A stretch of 64,000 nt of DNA from Steroidobacteraceae bacterium (GTDB taxonomy: Bacteria; Pseudomonadota; Gammaproteobacteria; Steroidobacterales; Steroidobacteraceae), in contig JABAQU010000030.1 in NCBI GenBank assembly GCA_019187185.1, positions 1 to 64,000 of the forward strand. Direction: 5' to 3'. The notes beneath the pieces were generated by a model. The model was not told where the DNA came from, did no database searches, and worked only from the letters and a program-made list of their open reading frames with translations. Made by a program: the position numbers and the translations under genes. Within the stretch, counting starts at the first letter, position 1; each line of letters starts with the position of its first letter. Below are positions 61,325 through 64,000 of the stretch, one piece after another.

Positions 61325-62809
61325 TCAGAGGATCTCGGACGCGTGGTCCGCGAGCCGCGAGCGCTCGCCGCGCACGAGCGTGATGTGCCCCGCGTGGCCC
61401 CAGCCACGGAAGCGATTGACGACGTAGGTGAGCCCCGAGGTCGTCTCGGTGAGGTAGGGCGTGTCGATCTGCGCGATGTTGCCGAGACACACGAGCTTGG
61501 TGCCCGGTCCGGCGCGGGTCACGAGCGCCTTCATTTGCTTCGGTGTCAGGTTCTGCGCCTCGTCGAGAATGATGAAGCGGTTCAGGAACGTGCGGCCGCG
61601 CATGAAATTCAGCGAGCGGATCTTGATGCGGTTGCGCAGCAGGTCGTTGGTCGCAGCGCGGCCCCAGTTGCCGCCTTCCTGGCTCTGCGTCAGCACTTCG
61701 AGGTTGTCCATCAGCGCGCCCATCCACGGCTCCATCTTCTCTTCTTCGGTGCCGGGCAGGAAGCCGATGTCCTCGCCGAGCGGGATCGTCACGCGGGTCA
61801 TGATGATCTCGACGAAGCGGTTGCTCTCGAGGGTCTGCATGAGGCCGGCGGCGAGCGTCAGCAGCGTCTTGCCGGTGCCGGCCGGACCGAGGATCGACAC
61901 GAAGTCGATCTCGGGGTCCATCAGCAGGTTGAGCGCGAAATTCTGCTCACGGTTGCGTGCCGTGATGCCCCAGACACTGTGGCGGTCGCTGCGATAATCG
62001 CGCGTCAGCTCGACCGTCGCCGTGTCGCCGTCGATCTTGCGCACGATCGCCTCGATGCCTTGCGCATCCTGCTGGTAGACGAACTCGTTCGCCTGCCATT
62101 CGTGCACGACGGGGCCGGTCAGCGTGTAGTAAGTGCGTTCGCCGTCCTTCCACGAGCGCATGTCCCTGTCGTGCCGCTCCCAGAAGTCGGCGGGAAGCTG
62201 CGCGTGGCCCGTGTAGAGGACGTCGGCGTCCTCGATCGTCTTGTCGCTGTAGTAATCCTCGGCGTGCACGCCGACGACCGCCGCCTTGATGCGCAGGTTG
62301 ATGTCCTTCGACACGAGCGTGACGCGCGCATCGGTGTGCAGCGCCTGCAGCGCGAGCACCTGCGAGAGGATCGCGTTGTCGCTGCCGTGTCCCGGCAGGT
62401 AATCGGGCAGCGCGGAGGCGAGCTGGCGTGTCTGGAAGTACAGGCGCCCCGACGACGGCTTCTTGCCGTGGTTGCCCGAATAGCCGGACGGCAGCGGCAG
62501 CCCGGCGTCGATCGCGTCCTTTTTCGCGTCGCGCATCAGCTCGTCGAGGAAGCGGCTGACCTGCCGCACGTTGCGCGAGGCTTCGGAGAGGCCCTTCTTG
62601 TTGGCATCGAGTTCCTCGAGCACGATCATCGGCAGGTAGATGTCGTGCTCCTCGAAGCGGAAGATCGAGGTCGGATCGTGCATCAGCACGTTCGTGTCGA
62701 GCACGAAGATCCGGCGTTCGCGGGGGCGGGGGCGGGTTTTCAAGTGTTCGGTTCGGTTTTCCGGGCTGCGTCCGGCACTGGCGCCGTCAGAGATGCTTCG
62801 CCGCTTCAA
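61325..62809 (-). CDS. PIN-PhoH fusion protein (PhoH2-type ATPase/RNase)
   Basis: A 494-aa protein joining an N-terminal PIN nuclease domain (about 33-190) to a C-terminal PhoH ATPase domain (about 285-490). PIN acidic residues are Asp38 in FVLDTNVL, Glu66 and Asp68 in LEELDAN, and Asp169 in VSKDIN. Walker A is GPAGTGKT (308-315) and Walker B is FIILDEAQN. PhoH2-type proteins have been shown to be RNA helicase/RNases. The start is TTG at 62809, supported by a GGAGGA element 5 nt upstream. It lies inside the end of prxQ, overlapping it by 23 bp. A TTG at 62743 is the main alternative. Confidence 0.88.
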   Translation of the reverse strand: MKRRSISDGASAGRSPENRTEHLKTRPRPRERRIFVLDTNVLMHDPTSIFRFEEHDIYLPMIVLEELDANKKGLSEASRNVRQVSRFLDELMRDAKKDAIDAGLPLPSGYSGNHGKKPSSGRLYFQTRQLASALPDYLPGHGSDNAILSQVLALQALHTDARVTLVSKDINLRIKAAVVGVHAEDYYSDKTIEDADVLYTGHAQLPADFWERHDRDMRSWKDGERTYYTLTGPVVHEWQANEFVYQQDAQGIEAIVRKIDGDTATVELTRDYRSDRHSVWGITARNREQNFALNLLMDPEIDFVSILGPAGTGKTLLTLAAGLMQTLESNRFVEIIMTRVTIPLGEDIGFLPGTEEEKMEPWMGALMDNLEVLTQSQEGGNWGRAATNDLLRNRIKIRSLNFMRGRTFLNRFIILDEAQNLTPKQMKALVTRAGPGTKLVCLGNIAQIDTPYLTETTSGLTYVVNRFRGWGHAGHITLVRGERSRLADHASEIL

Positions 62810-63245
62810 GGACTTCCTCCGCGTGGCCTGCCACTTTCACCTTGCGCCATTCGCGCGCGAGCCTGCCGGCCGGGTCGATCAGGAAGGTGCTGCGCTCGAT
62901 GCCGAGGACCTTCCGGCCGTACATGTTCTTCTCCCGGATGACATCGAACAGCCGGCAGGCCGTTTCGTCTTCGTCGGCCAGCAGTTCGAACGGGAAGCGC
63001 TCCCGGGCGCGGAACTTCGCGTGCGACGCGCAACTGTCGCGCGAGATGCCGAAGACCGCGGTCTGCGCGCGCCGGAAGGCGGCGTGCAGGTCGCGGAAAT
63101 CCCCGCCCTCGAGCGTGCATCCCGGCGTCATGTCCTTCGGGTAGAAATACAGCACGACCTTGCCGCCCTTGTGGTCGCCGAGGCGCCAGCGGCGGCCGTC
63201 GCTTTGCGGGAGCGCGAGGGCCGGCACCCGTTTGCCGACCTTCAC
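62787..63245 (-). CDS. bcp: Thiol peroxidase of the PrxQ/BCP family
   Basis: Reduces hydrogen peroxide and organic peroxides. It has a GTG start overlapping the gcvR stop as GTGA and is 152 aa. Peroxidatic Cys43 is in PKDMTPGCTLEGGDF. The usual resolving Cys five residues later is absent (Gly48); Cys72 (SRDSCASH) or Cys97 may take its place, as in atypical PrxQ. Arg114 in GIERSTFLIDPAGR lies near the active site. The gcvR-bcp order is widely conserved. Confidence 0.93.
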   Translation of the reverse strand: MKVGKRVPALALPQSDGRRWRLGDHKGGKVVLYFYPKDMTPGCTLEGGDFRDLHAAFRRAQTAVFGISRDSCASHAKFRARERFPFELLADEDETACRLFDVIREKNMYGRKVLGIERSTFLIDPAGRLAREWRKVKVAGHAEEVLEAAKHL

Positions 63246-63772
63246 GACTTGACCGGCTCCATGATCGCGTCGAGGTTCAGCGAGTCGCAGAAGTCCATGA
63301 ACTCCTCGCGCAATTGCGCCAGGTGGATGCGGGTCGGGATATTGACGATCATCTGCACCGCGAACATCTGCGCACCGGTGTGGGCCGCGGCATAGACACG
63401 CGTCGAGAGCTCGGCGATGTCGATCGCGCGGCTCGAGAAGAAGCCCGAGAGCCCCGACACGATGCCCGTCTGGTCGAGGCACACCACGTCGATGGAGTAG
63501 GGCACCATGTCGGTGCGTGCACCGCGCGGCTCGGTGCGCTTCACGTTCACCGTGAGGCCGCTCGTCTCGCCGAGCTTCTTCAGTTCGGTTTCGAGCTTGG
63601 CGAGCGAATGCCAGTTGCCGGACACGAGCAGCAGCATCGCGAACTCCGAGCCGAGGTTCGCCATGCGACTTTCGCTGATGCTGCCCCCGCACTCGGTGAT
63701 GACGCGCGAGAGCTCGTGGACGATGCCGGTACGGTCGCTGCCGACTGCCGAGACGGCGAGATGTTGCTTCAC
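63242..63772 (-). CDS. gcvR: Glycine cleavage system regulator GcvR (two ACT domains)
   Basis: Antagonist of GcvA in E. coli. It is a 176-aa protein with two ACT domains (about 3-80 and 95-170). ACT 1 reads LAVSAVGSDRTGIVHELSRVITECGGSISESRM and ACT 2 IDVVCLDQTGIVSGLSGFFSSRAIDIAELSTRVY. GTG is the start at 63772; the frame upstream is not protein-like. It is divergent from dapA, as in E. coli (dapA-gcvR-bcp region), where the pairing is known. Confidence 0.9.
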   Translation of the reverse strand: MKQHLAVSAVGSDRTGIVHELSRVITECGGSISESRMANLGSEFAMLLLVSGNWHSLAKLETELKKLGETSGLTVNVKRTEPRGARTDMVPYSIDVVCLDQTGIVSGLSGFFSSRAIDIAELSTRVYAAAHTGAQMFAVQMIVNIPTRIHLAQLREEFMDFCDSLNLDAIMEPVKS

Positions 63773-63899
63773 AGGGCGAGTGTACCGGTCGGCGGGCGCA
63801 ATGCGAAACGGTTCCGCGAGGCGTCGCGCCGCGGCTTGCCTCGTACCGGCGTGCCCCGTACCATGCCGCGGCTCCCTGCCACGTTTCCCCGGACCTCCG

Positions 63900-64000
63900 A
63901 TGTTTTCAGGCAGTCTCGTCGCCGCCGTCACGCCGATACGGCAGGGCGGCACGATCGATCTTGCGGCGTGGCTGCGCCTCATCGATTTCCATGCCGCGAA
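63900..64000 (+). CDS. dapA: 4-hydroxy-tetrahydrodipicolinate synthase (partial, cut by the window edge)
   Basis: First 33 residues only, beginning MFSGSLVAAVTPIRQGGTID and continuing with LAAWLRLIDFHA. GSLVAAVTP is the conserved N-terminus of DapA, which makes the lysine/diaminopimelate precursor. The divergent gcvR-bcp neighbourhood supports the call. The gene continues past 64000. Confidence 0.85.
   Translation, partial: MFSGSLVAAVTPIRQGGTIDLAAWLRLIDFHAA

Overview
The window is a very GC-rich stretch of chromosome that looks like a gammaproteobacterium of the Xanthomonadales / Steroidobacterales / Nevskiales kind. The reasons are gene order: a gcvR-prxQ pair beside dapA, an mlaFEDCB operon, a suf_reg-sufBCDSUT operon, rpsP-rimM-trmD-rplS next to ffh, rpsF-rpsR-rplI-dnaB-alr, and a ydcSTUV-patD operon in the Escherichia coli order. 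The assignment below class is inference. Nearly all of the DNA is coding. Most genes are housekeeping or central metabolism, joined by 1-4 bp stop/start overlaps.

Layout. (1) 1-1900: the edge of an integrated element. It has a P4-type tyrosine integrase beside the 3' end of tRNA-Leu(CAG), candidate arm-type repeats between the two, and 446 bp at the far left with no convincing gene. The rest of the element lies outside the window. (2) 2035-11181: rnr, a DesK/DesR-like two-component pair, a small membrane protein, rlmB, the rpsF-rpsR-rplI ribosomal genes, dnaB and alr. (3) 11171-16602 (minus): putrescine-type ABC importer ydcSTUV with gamma-aminobutyraldehyde dehydrogenase patD. Divergent from it are gltB-gltD and a phosphotransferase. 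(4) 24067-26183 (minus): PP2C phosphatase, FHA protein, GNAT. (5) 26413-32377: radA, a CNNM/CorC transporter, ffh, rpsP-rimM-trmD-rplS. (6) 32448-38124: a soluble sugar-dehydrogenase-like protein, sppA, kbl, a queuosine-precursor transporter and a DUF481 outer-membrane protein. (7) 38156-42675: putA-sdaA, degrading proline and serine. (8) 42676-48155: an OmpR-type two-component pair, typA, a MaoC-like protein, sixA. (9) 48161-54370 (minus): the complete SUF iron-sulfur operon behind its own Rrf2 regulator, with an IscR-type operator on the promoter. (10) 54468-64000: class I aldolase, mlaFEDCB facing mlaA, then a minus-strand envelope/stress cluster (gcvR, prxQ, phoH, bepA, a small membrane protein, mlaA) and the start of dapA.

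How they fit together. Putrescine uptake and oxidation (ydcSTUV-patD), glutamate synthase and putA-sdaA-kbl give a nitrogen / amino-acid module. The Mla genes, bepA, sppA and the DUF481 protein form an outer-membrane maintenance module. The PP2C-FHA pair is a phosphoprotein signalling module with no kinase in the window.

I found no CRISPR array, toxin-antitoxin pair, phage structural cluster, secondary-metabolite cluster or clear new defence system. The most unusual items are small: a SUF operator sitting on the -10 and touching the start codon, a rimM with no ATG/GTG/TTG start, a 71-bp trmD/rplS overlap, a 20-bp divergent promoter between kbl and the queuosine-precursor transporter, a TTG-started phoH inside prxQ, and the unexplored element at the left edge.
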